Source: Acidiferrobacter sp. (GTDB lineage Bacteria; Pseudomonadota; Gammaproteobacteria; Acidiferrobacterales; Acidiferrobacteraceae). Taken from it: a stretch of DNA of 17,482 nt. Under the pieces are notes generated by a model, which was not told the DNA's origin, ran no database searches, and saw nothing but the letters and a program-made list of their open reading frames with translations. The translations under genes were made by a program, and so were the position numbers. The stretch spans positions 1 through 17,482 of the forward strand of contig DAHWGZ010000023.1 of NCBI GenBank assembly GCA_027335965.1, written 5' to 3'. Shown here in pieces: positions 7,969 through 14,559 of the stretch (positions are counted from its first letter, which is position 1; each line of letters begins with the position of its first letter).

Positions 7969-8445
7969 TCACCACCCCATCACCGTCGTGCCGTTGGGAA
8001 GGACCTCGCAACGGTCGTTGATGCTGTCCAGGTAGAAGACCTCGTTGGTGGGCAATCCCGAGGCGGCGGTCGGCGTGGCCGACAGCGTATAGCTGGGGCC
8101 GGAGGGGGCCGCGACGTTGCACGCGCCCGTGTCCGGGTTCTGGATGGTGTAGGTGAACATCGGGTTGGGGTTGTTGCCGGGGTTCCAACCCGGCAGCGAG
8201 TTGACGGTCAAGGTCTGGCTGCTCGGGTAGACATTGTTGTTCTGGTAATAACGCTCCATGAGCGTGGACAGCAAGACGAGATTGCCTTCGGCGCGCCCGA
8301 TCTTGGCGTCCTTTATGTAACTCGAGTAGATGGGGATGGCGATGGCCGCGATAATGGCGAGGATGGCGACGACGACCATGATCTCGACGAGCGTCAGACC
8401 GTGCTGCCGCGGGAAATGTCTCTCGTAGTGCCTGCGTACCGCCAT
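7969..8445 (-). CDS. pilE: PilE-like minor type IV pilin
   Basis: First gene of the operon, 158 residues. The leader ends RQHG|LTLVEIMVVVAILAIIAAIA; cleavage is expected after Gly16, Glu is at mature position 5 and the hydrophobic helix runs to about residue 40, followed by IPIYSSYIKDAKIGRAEGNL, typical of PilE/PilA-class pilins. Cys109 and Cys146 would bound a C-terminal disulfide (D-region) loop. It is short and lies with fimT-pilV-pilW-pilX, so it is probably the minor pilin PilE rather than the major subunit, although in Pseudomonas pilE is at the opposite end of the cluster. AAGGGG lies upstream of the ATG. A major-pilin role cannot be excluded. Confidence 0.82.
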   Translation of the reverse strand: MAVRRHYERHFPRQHGLTLVEIMVVVAILAIIAAIAIPIYSSYIKDAKIGRAEGNLVLLSTLMERYYQNNNVYPSSQTLTVNSLPGWNPGNNPNPMFTYTIQNPDTGACNVAAPSGPSYTLSATPTAASGLPTNEVFYLDSINDRCEVLPNGTTVMGW

Positions 8446-8556
8446 ATCTCATTCGCCCCTTGCCGCGTCCTGAAATGCGCGCCTCCCGCGGATGGTTGGT
8501 GTCCACCCGGAGGCCACGAGACGTCCCGCTGCGCGAGCGGGGTCATCCAGACTCTA

Positions 8557-8562
8557 ATTATA
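8557..8562 (-). promoter_or_regulatory. Probable -10 box of the minor-pilin operon
   Basis: A perfect TATAAT on the minus strand lies about 112 nt before the pilE-like ATG, in a local AT-rich island. With a 17-nt spacer the -35 position reads CCGACG, matching TTGACA only in its central GAC. No RpoN -24/-12 element is seen. Confidence 0.45.
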
Positions 8563-8658
8563 GACTAGGCGGGCGGGGCCGTCGGTCGTCGGCGCGCGCC
8601 CCGATAAACGGTGGCCCATGAGTGACCGAAGGGCTGAGGTCGCGCGGGGCGGGGTTCA

Positions 8659-8687
8659 TAGGCAGGCGCGGGCAGAACCCCTATACT
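8659..8687 (+). promoter_or_regulatory. Promoter of the moxR-DUF58-tgpA operon, probably giving a leaderless mRNA
   Basis: TAGGCA (8659-8664, four of six matches to TTGACA) and TATACT (8682-8687) are separated by an ideal 17 nt. The expected transcription start, 6-8 nt after the -10 box, coincides with the GTG at 8694 that is the best start for MoxR, so the message may lack a leader. Confidence 0.5.
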
Positions 8688-8693
8688 GGGGCC

Positions 8694-9611
8694 GTGGACA
8701 CCCCAATAGCTCAGCATACCCGGCTTGCGCTCGCGCAGGCCGCGCTCGAGACGATCCTGGTCGGCAAGACCGCGTCGGTGCGGCTGGCCCTGTGTTGCGC
8801 GCTCGCCGGCGGCCACCTGCTGCTGGAAGACGTACCGGGAGTCGGCAAGACGACGCTCGCCTACGGCCTGCAGGCGGTCCTGGGGCTGTCCTTCAAGCGC
8901 CTGCAGTTCACCGCCGACCTCCTGCCGGCCGACGTCATCGGGGTATCGATATTCGATCCCGAGGCGCGCGGCTTCAGCTTCCACAAGGGGCCGATCTTCA
9001 CCCAACTGCTGCTCGCAGACGAGATCAATCGCGCCACCCCCAAGACCCAGAGCGCCCTGCTCGAGGCCCTGGCCGAGGGGCAGGTGACGGTCGATGGCGT
9101 GCCGCACCGGTTGCCCGAGCCGTTTTTCGTGGTCGCCACCCAGAACCCCCATCACCAGGTCGGCACCTTTCCCCTGCCCGAGTCGCAAATGGATCGCTTC
9201 CTGATGCGCCTGACCTTGGGGTACCCGGACCGCGCCGCGGAACGCCAGATCCTGACCGGCGGCGATCGCCAGGCCATGGCCCGCCAGCAGACGCCGCTGC
9301 TTTCCGCCACCGATCTCGTGGCCTTGCGCGCGCGCGTGCGCGCGGTGCGCTGTGCGGAGGCTTTGCTCGACTACATCCAGGACCTGCTCGCGGCGAGCCG
9401 CGCGCGGCCCGATTGGGGTGGCGGCTTCTCGCCACGCGCCGGGCTTGCGCTGCGCGACGCCGCGCGCGCCCACGCGGTCCTGGCGGAGCGGGACTATGTG
9501 CTGCCCGAGGATGCCCAGGCGGTGGCGGTGGCGGTGCTTGCCCACAGGCTCCCGGTCGGCGACCCCGAACGCGAGGTGCGCCAACTGCTCGAGACCGTGG
9601 CCGTGCCATGA
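8694..9611 (+). CDS. MoxR-family AAA+ ATPase
   Basis: Cytoplasmic AAA+ ATPase of the MoxR family (AAA_3 domain plus lid), thought to act as a chaperone for partner proteins encoded beside it. The 305 residues contain Walker A DVPGVGKTT (46-54), Walker B LLLADEINR (105-113) and sensor 1 ATQNP (148-152), followed by the MoxR hallmark GTFPLPESQMDRF (157-169). I begin at GTG 8694. The frame stays open to a GTG at 8622, but that extension overlaps the promoter and has no family-like residues. There is no clear Shine-Dalgarno for GTG 8694, consistent with leaderless translation. The TGA overlaps the next ATG (ATGA at 9608-9611). The MoxR-DUF58-transglutaminase order matches PA2875-PA2873 in Pseudomonas aeruginosa. 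Confidence 0.93.
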   Translation: MDTPIAQHTRLALAQAALETILVGKTASVRLALCCALAGGHLLLEDVPGVGKTTLAYGLQAVLGLSFKRLQFTADLLPADVIGVSIFDPEARGFSFHKGPIFTQLLLADEINRATPKTQSALLEALAEGQVTVDGVPHRLPEPFFVVATQNPHHQVGTFPLPESQMDRFLMRLTLGYPDRAAERQILTGGDRQAMARQQTPLLSATDLVALRARVRAVRCAEALLDYIQDLLAASRARPDWGGGFSPRAGLALRDAARAHAVLAERDYVLPEDAQAVAVAVLAHRLPVGDPEREVRQLLETVAVP

Positions 9612-10519
9612 GCCGACCGGCCCAAACGCTCGGGCGGCGCTCCATCTACCTGCTGCCGACGCGCGAGGGTCTGTGGTTCGGCGCCACCGTCTTCGTCCTG
9701 CTGCTCGCGGCCGTGAACTATGGCAACGGGCTTGCCTATGCCGTCACCTTCCTGCTGGCGGCCTTTGCCACCCTGTCGTCGGCCCAGGGCCAGCGCAACC
9801 TCCTTGGGCTCGTGGTCCATGAAGGCCTGCCGCGCCCGGCATTCGCCGGCGCCGCGGCCGGATTCCGGGTGATCCTGGCAAACCCCACCGACACCCCGCG
9901 GCTTGGGATCATCATCACCGGGCACCCGGGACCGCCGATCACCGTCGATCTCGCCCCCCGCGAGCAACGCGGCATCGAAATCCCCTGGCCCACCACGCGT
10001 CGCGGGGTGGTGCCGGCGCCCCTGGTGCGCATCAGCAGCCGCTACCCTTTCGGTCTCATGCGCGTGTTTTCGCGGCGGATCGCGCTCGAGGATCCGGCGA
10101 TCGTCTATCCCCGGCCGGCGCCGTACGCGCCCCTGCCCGCGGGCAATGCCAGCGAGGATCCCGACAGCGAGGCGGCAGCCCATCGCGGGGATGGGGGCGG
10201 CGACTTCGCGGGGCTCGCCGACTACCGGCCCGGCGAGAACCCGCGGCACATCCACTGGAGGGCCCTGGCGGCCGGCAAGGGCGTGCTGATAAAACGCTTC
10301 GCCGGACTCGCCGAGCGCGAGGTCTGGCTGGCTTTGGATGCCAGCCGCGACCGCGAGGAGGGCCTTCGACGCTTGTGCCGGCAGAGCCTGGATGCCGAGA
10401 AGGGCGGCTGGCGCTATGGGCTTGCCCTGGACCCGCTGCGCATCGCCCCCGGGGCGGGGGCGGCGCATCTCGAGCGCTGCCTGAAAACCCTGGCCCTGTA
10501 TGACGACGCGCGCCGCTGA
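9608..10519 (+). CDS. DUF58-domain membrane protein
   Basis: A 303-residue protein with two hydrophobic segments near the N-terminus (about 22-38 and 41-56), followed by a soluble part. The DUF58 signature DFAGLADYRPGENPRHIHW (199-217) and the following KGVLIKRF (224-231) are clear. DUF58 proteins are von Willebrand A-like and co-occur with MoxR ATPases; the molecular role is not established. A proline/acid-rich linker (about 168-195) precedes the signature. Its ATG overlaps the moxR stop, and its 3' end overlaps the start of the transglutaminase gene by 20 nt, so the three are almost certainly co-translated. Confidence 0.93.
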   Translation: MSRPAQTLGRRSIYLLPTREGLWFGATVFVLLLAAVNYGNGLAYAVTFLLAAFATLSSAQGQRNLLGLVVHEGLPRPAFAGAAAGFRVILANPTDTPRLGIIITGHPGPPITVDLAPREQRGIEIPWPTTRRGVVPAPLVRISSRYPFGLMRVFSRRIALEDPAIVYPRPAPYAPLPAGNASEDPDSEAAAHRGDGGGDFAGLADYRPGENPRHIHWRALAAGKGVLIKRFAGLAEREVWLALDASRDREEGLRRLCRQSLDAEKGGWRYGLALDPLRIAPGAGAAHLERCLKTLALYDDARR

Positions 10520-12446
10520 GGCCACGGTTTTCACGCCCCCGCCGCTGGTCGCCGGGCTGATGGCGCTTGCCTGTCTGCCGCTCACGGCGCACCTGCCGTG
10601 GTGGACGGTGGCGGCGGCTCTGCTGTTCATCGGCTGGCGCTACGCGCGCGACCGCTATGTCGCGCGCCCGCCGCGATTCTTACTCTGGCTTCTGGTGGCG
10701 GCCGTCACCCTGCTCGTCTACGCGCGCTTTCATACCCTGTTTGGCGAGCACCCGGGCTTGAGTTTTTTGATCATGCTGCTGGGCCTCAAGTGCCTGGAGG
10801 CCGACTCGCCGCGCGATGCCGTGGTGTTGGTGCTGCTGAGCTATGTCGCCTTGCTGGGCGATTTGCTTTTCCAGCCTTCCATGGCCATGGGCGCCTTTGC
10901 CCTGCTGTTTTTGGTCGCGTCGTTCGTGGCCCTGTCGGCCATTGCGCAGCCGCAAGGGCTTGGCATGCGCCAACGCGTCCGCCAGAGCGCGATGATCATG
11001 CTGCAGGCCATTCCCCTGGCGGCGCTTGCCTATGTGGTGTTTCCGCGCATCGCCGGGGGGCTCTGGCACAGCGCGCCGCGACCCGTGGGGCAGACCGGGC
11101 TTACGCCCGACCTGCGGCCGGGATCCTTGAGCGCGCTGTTGTCCTCGCGCGCGGTGGCCATGCGCGTGATCTTCCACGGGCCGCGCCCCGCCCGCGACCA
11201 GCGCTACTTTCGCGCCTATGTCCTGACCGTCACCAACGGGCGGGTCTGGCGACCCGGGCGGCTGCGCGCCGTCGGCCACACCCAGGGAGGCCCCCTGAGC
11301 TCCTATACCGTACTCCTCAATCCCACCGGCAACCGCGTGCTGCCGGTGCTGGACTGGCCTCTCAAGGTCCCCGCCGGCGACACCCTGGGTCCTGGGGGGG
11401 TGGTGCGCGCCCGCCACGCGGTGCGGCACCTGGTGCGCTATCGGGTGACGAGCGGCACGCGCCGCTACGGCCCCCTCACCCCAGGCGGGCGAAGGCGCGA
11501 CCTGGCGCTGCCCTCCCCCCTCGATCCGCGCATTCGGCGACTGGTGGCGCGCTGGCGCAAGACGAGTTCGGCGCCGCGCGCTTTGGCGAAGGAGGCCTTG
11601 ACGTATTTCGTGAGGCACCACTTCGTCTATACCCTGAACCCCCCGACCATGGGACGTCACCCGATCCCGCGCTTCCTGTTCCATGTGCGCGCGGGCTATT
11701 GCGAGGATTATGCCGCGGCGTTCGCCACGCTGATGCGCGCGGCCGGGGTGCCGGCGCGCGTGGTCGTGGGATTCTACGGCGGCGAATTCAATCCCGATGG
11801 GGGCGACATCATCGTGCGCAATTACGATGCCCATGCCTGGGACGAGATCTGGGTGCGGGGCCGCTGGCTACGCGTCGACCCGACGGCGGTGGTGGCGCCG
11901 GGGGCGCTCCAGGAGCGGTGGCCGGCGTTTCGGCGGTTCTTGGAACATGGCGCCTCGTTCCACGGCTCGCGGTCCTGGTGGGATCAGGTTCACCACCGTT
12001 TCGGGCTGTGGCGCGATGCCGCGACCACCGAGTGGGACAATTGGGTGGTGGATTACAGCAGCCGCCGCCAGGCCGAGCTCCTGCGGCGGCTGGGCTGGCG
12101 CGATGCCGGCCCGCTGGCCTTGGGGTTGGCAACCCTGATTCTGGCGCTCACCGCGGTCTCGCTGGTGAAGACGCTCGGCGGGCGGGTGCGCGTCGCGCGC
12201 GACCCGGCGCGGCACGCCTATGAACGCTACTGCCGGCGCCTGGAGCGGGTCGGGCTGGCGAGGGCCGGGGGCGAGGGCCCGCGGGACTTCGGCATTCGGG
12301 CCCGCGTGGCGCGCCCGGACCTGGGCGCCGAGATTACCGCCATCACCCGCTGCTATGTCGCGTGCCGTTATGGCGGACGAGGCGAGGCCTTGGTGGAACT
12401 GAAGACCCGCGTGGCGCGCTTTCGGCCACGGACGCGCTCGCGCTAG
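10500..12446 (+). CDS. tgpA: TgpA-like membrane transglutaminase (DUF3488 + transglutaminase core)
   Basis: Inner-membrane protein of 648 residues. Six hydrophobic segments (about 14-31, 33-46, 59-76, 108-124, 128-149, 164-181) form the N-terminal DUF3488 region. The periplasmic transglutaminase-like core follows, with a complete Cys-His-Asp triad: Cys401 in AGYCEDYAAAF, His445 in YDAHAWDE and Asp460 in LRVDPTA. One more membrane segment at about 535-555 is followed by a cytoplasmic DUF4129-like tail. In P. aeruginosa TgpA is an essential protein with a periplasmic transglutaminase domain; the substrate is unknown. The periplasmic part is Arg/His-rich, as expected in an acidophile. The ATG lies 20 nt inside the DUF58 gene. 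The stop shares CTAG with nhaA on the other strand. Confidence 0.93.
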   Translation: MTTRAAEATVFTPPPLVAGLMALACLPLTAHLPWWTVAAALLFIGWRYARDRYVARPPRFLLWLLVAAVTLLVYARFHTLFGEHPGLSFLIMLLGLKCLEADSPRDAVVLVLLSYVALLGDLLFQPSMAMGAFALLFLVASFVALSAIAQPQGLGMRQRVRQSAMIMLQAIPLAALAYVVFPRIAGGLWHSAPRPVGQTGLTPDLRPGSLSALLSSRAVAMRVIFHGPRPARDQRYFRAYVLTVTNGRVWRPGRLRAVGHTQGGPLSSYTVLLNPTGNRVLPVLDWPLKVPAGDTLGPGGVVRARHAVRHLVRYRVTSGTRRYGPLTPGGRRRDLALPSPLDPRIRRLVARWRKTSSAPRALAKEALTYFVRHHFVYTLNPPTMGRHPIPRFLFHVRAGYCEDYAAAFATLMRAAGVPARVVVGFYGGEFNPDGGDIIVRNYDAHAWDEIWVRGRWLRVDPTAVVAPGALQERWPAFRRFLEHGASFHGSRSWWDQVHHRFGLWRDAATTEWDNWVVDYSSRRQAELLRRLGWRDAGPLALGLATLILALTAVSLVKTLGGRVRVARDPARHAYERYCRRLERVGLARAGGEGPRDFGIRARVARPDLGAEITAITRCYVACRYGGRGEALVELKTRVARFRPRTRSR

Positions 12447-13609
12447 ACGGCGCGCGCGGCCCGGCGGTGGGCCACCATCAGCCATGCGGTGCCGAGCACG
12501 AAGGCGATGGGCGAGGCCATGAGGATGGCGAGCTTGCCGGCGGCGCGCTCGGGGCCTGGCGGGAATGCCAGGGTGTTGACGAATAGCGCCATCGTGAACC
12601 CGATGCCGCTCAGCCACGCGGCGCCCCCGAGATGGCGCGGGGCGACGCCGCTTGGCAGGTCGCCGAGACGCAGATTCGTCGCCAGCCACGACACGCCCCC
12701 CACCCCGCAGAATTTGCCGAGGAGCAGACCCAAAAGGACGCCGAGCAACACGCCGCCTTGGGCCGTGAGGCCCTGGGTGGCGAGCGGCAGGCCGGCGTTG
12801 GCGAGCGCGAAGAGCGGCAGGACGCCGTAGGTGACATACGGCGCGAGGCGGCGCTCGAGGCGGCGCGCGAGCGGCACATGATCGATGGCCGCGTCGGGCC
12901 TGACGGCCGGCAACGCCACCGCCACCAAGACGCCCGCGAGCGGCGGGTCGATGCCGGCGCCCCACAGGGCGCCCCATAACGCACCCCCCAGGACCACATA
13001 GGGCCAGACCCATCGCCGGGGCCGGCGGGCAAGCGCCAGCAAGGCGGCGAACACCGCCAAGGCCCCCGCGAGCGCGAGCGGCTCGATGCCCTGGTTGTAG
13101 TACAGGGCAATCACCAGGATCGCGCCGACGTCATCGACGATGGCGAGCGCCAGCACGAAGATCAGGAGGTTGCGCGGGACGCGCCGGCCGAGCACCGCGA
13201 GCGCGGCGGCGGCAAAAGCGACGTCGGTGCTCATCGGGATCCCCCATCCATGGGCCGCCACGCCATGGGGGTTCAAGGCGTGATAGATGAACGCCGGGAG
13301 CACCATGCCGCCGACGGCGGCCAGCAGCGGGAGGATCATGGCGCGCGGGTGACGCAAGGCGCCGTGCGTAAGCTCGCGCTTCAGTTCCAGGCCGATGACC
13401 AAAAAGAACAGGGTCATGAGGCCCTTGTCCACCACGGCCTGGAAGGTCAACGCGAGGTGCGGCGCGAGCGGGCGGGCCGTGCGCCAAAAGTCATGGTAGG
13501 TGGGCCCGTAGGGGGAATTGGCGGCGATCAGGGCGGCGAGCGCCGACGAAAACAACAGCAACGCCCCTACGAGGGGGCCCTGGCCCCTCACGTCATGAAC
13601 GGTGGACAC
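12443..13609 (-). CDS. nhaA: Na+/H+ antiporter NhaA
   Basis: Electrogenic sodium/proton antiporter of the inner membrane. The 388 residues equal the E. coli NhaA length. Family residues are present: FFLVIGLELKREL (68-80), STDVAFA with Asp129, the ion-binding pair Asp159-Asp160 in AIVDDVGAI, and Lys299 in LGLLLGKFCGV, equivalent to E. coli Lys300. The GTG at 13609 is chosen because GGGAG lies 7 nt upstream; the frame is open upstream but that part has no membrane character and overlaps the promoter. It is transcribed alone, convergent with tgpA, with the two stop codons overlapping. In an acidophile its likely use is sodium or pH homeostasis; that is inference. Confidence 0.95.
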   Translation of the reverse strand: MSTVHDVRGQGPLVGALLLFSSALAALIAANSPYGPTYHDFWRTARPLAPHLALTFQAVVDKGLMTLFFLVIGLELKRELTHGALRHPRAMILPLLAAVGGMVLPAFIYHALNPHGVAAHGWGIPMSTDVAFAAAALAVLGRRVPRNLLIFVLALAIVDDVGAILVIALYYNQGIEPLALAGALAVFAALLALARRPRRWVWPYVVLGGALWGALWGAGIDPPLAGVLVAVALPAVRPDAAIDHVPLARRLERRLAPYVTYGVLPLFALANAGLPLATQGLTAQGGVLLGVLLGLLLGKFCGVGGVSWLATNLRLGDLPSGVAPRHLGGAAWLSGIGFTMALFVNTLAFPPGPERAAGKLAILMASPIAFVLGTAWLMVAHRRAARAV

Positions 13610-13626
13610 GGTGGTTCTCCCGGAAT

Positions 13627-13649
13627 GGCGGGTCTGCGCGAATCCCGCC
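13627..13649 (-). promoter_or_regulatory. GC hairpin in the nhaA 5' leader
   Basis: A perfect 6-bp inverted repeat (GGCGGG / CCCGCC) with an 11-nt loop lies in the presumed nhaA leader, ending 17 nt before the GTG and just upstream of the ribosome-binding site. There is no T run, so it is not a simple terminator. It may affect translation or mRNA stability; no known riboswitch is recognized. Confidence 0.3.
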
Positions 13650-13654
13650 CGACG

Positions 13655-13660
13655 ATTATA
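13655..13660 (-). promoter_or_regulatory. Probable -10 box of nhaA
   Basis: A perfect TATAAT on the minus strand lies 45 nt before the nhaA GTG. The -35 is weak: TTGTGA occurs with a long 19-nt spacer. The predicted transcript would start at about 13648 and include the leader hairpin only in part, or fully if initiation is slightly upstream. Confidence 0.5.
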
Positions 13661-13683
13661 CGGGAGGCGGGACGGAGCTTCAC

Positions 13684-13705
13684 AAAAACCGGTGGCATGC
13701 CGGCC
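13684..13705 (-). terminator. Possible Rho-independent terminator of the 13787-14260 gene
   Basis: On the minus strand GGCCGG, a 7-nt loop and CCGGTT are followed by further T residues (five T in a row overall). The stem has four G-C and two G-T pairs, so it is modest. It lies about 80 nt after the small gene stop and immediately upstream of the nhaA promoter, a sensible place to separate the two units. Confidence 0.35.
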
Positions 13706-13786
13706 CCCGCCGCCCCCTTTCCCGGTCGGGTTGGACAACCTAGGGGCCGGAGGTGGTCCTCGGACACACCGGGGCCGCATGGCAGG

Positions 13787-14260
13787 CTAAGCGCCAGCTT
13801 TGGCGAGGCGCTGAAGCAGCCCCATAACCGTCTTGGGGATCGAATGATCGAATCGTTTTGTTCCGCGCTCTTTGTCGTATTCAGAAAACCTGGCGGCATA
13901 CGACAAGCGGCCGTCGTCACGCAGGCTGACGGAGAGGTGGCGCCCCTTGCCGCGTCGCCAATCGAACACGATTTCGCCGTCCTCGTCGTATGCCAGATCC
14001 GGCATCGGGGCTTGCGAAGAAAGCACCAGTAAAAATCGCCCGGCCAACAGGAAAGCCCCGTGCTCCGGGACTTGAACTCCGGCTTCTTCCACGAGTTCAT
14101 GGAGGTCGTTGAGAGAGGCCGACGCGTGGGCGCGTGTCGCCTTTGCGTGGGCAAGCCATTCCCGGGTGGCGTCGACGCCATGCCGGGCGACGGCATCGGC
14201 CACGGGCACGCTGGCGTTATCGAAGAGACTGAGGCTTGGGGCGATCGCCAAGGGGCTCAT
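13787..14260 (-). CDS. Uncharacterized 157-residue protein
   Basis: No family is recognized with certainty. The protein is soluble, with no signal peptide or membrane helix. The N-terminal half is Ala/His-rich and probably helical (DAVARHGVDATREWLAHAKATRAHAS, in two parts: DAVARHGVDATREW and LAHAKATRAHAS). The C-terminal half has a well-defined beta-like pattern with DLAYDEDGEIVFDW (88-101), KGRHLSVSLRDDGRLSYAAR and KRFDHSIPKTV. This W-x-SVS-DGRLSYA-F-x-IP pattern resembles small orphan proteins I have seen scattered in proteobacteria, whose function I do not know. GGAG lies 8 nt before the ATG, and the codon pattern supports a real gene. It is monocistronic between mnmE and nhaA. Confidence 0.72.
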   Translation of the reverse strand: MSPLAIAPSLSLFDNASVPVADAVARHGVDATREWLAHAKATRAHASASLNDLHELVEEAGVQVPEHGAFLLAGRFLLVLSSQAPMPDLAYDEDGEIVFDWRRGKGRHLSVSLRDDGRLSYAARFSEYDKERGTKRFDHSIPKTVMGLLQRLAKAGA

Positions 14261-14559
14261 GCAAGCATCTCCACGGATCGGTCGGGCGACTATTCGAGGA
14301 ACGTCCTGTTCTTCGAGGCTTGCCGCACGCCAAGAACGGGGGCTTTCGTCGCCTCGACGCGCGGCCGGCGACGGGATCGGGAATAACGACCCACCGAAGG
14401 CGCCCGCCCACCGCCTGCGGCAAGGGGCTTGAGATCTCGGGCGGGAAGGCCAATCGGATGAGGGGGGATTATAAAGGGGCGCGAAACGCGGGGATAGGGC
14501 CGTTCCGGGCGGGCTCGCGCGGGGCCGCCGGATGGCCTCGGAGCATGCCTCGGCGGTCG
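14261..14559. other. Intergenic stretch between mnmE and the small gene
   Basis: No gene is supported. A short Arg/Pro-rich frame on the minus strand (TTG at 14453) runs into the following gene out of frame and looks spurious. Two GCCTCGG copies occur as a direct repeat at about 14534-14553, just after the mnmE stop. No terminator with a T run is visible after mnmE. A -10-like box is listed separately. Confidence 0.4.
14468..14473 (-). promoter_or_regulatory. Possible -10 box for the 13787-14260 gene
   Basis: A perfect TATAAT on the minus strand lies in an AT patch (GGATTATAAAGG on the plus strand). The -35 region is poor and the implied leader is about 200 nt, so the assignment is tentative. 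Confidence 0.3.

Noticed and set aside
9494..10630. 378-codon minus-strand frame opposite the DUF58 gene
   Set aside because: Antisense to a gene with a clear DUF58 signature; no ribosome-binding site or recognizable motif.
10598..12223. 541-codon plus-strand frame inside tgpA
   Set aside because: Out-of-frame shadow of tgpA, rich in Arg/Pro/Ala; the tgpA frame holds the catalytic triad and membrane helices.
13729..13740. GGTTGGACAACC dyad as a binding site
   Set aside because: Short, single copy and placed upstream of a probable terminator rather than near a promoter start; chance occurrence is likely.
4035..14559. Insertion sequence or genomic island ends bordering the interval between mnmE and mnmG
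   Set aside because: No transposase, integrase, tRNA gene or obvious terminal or direct repeats could be seen at either border.
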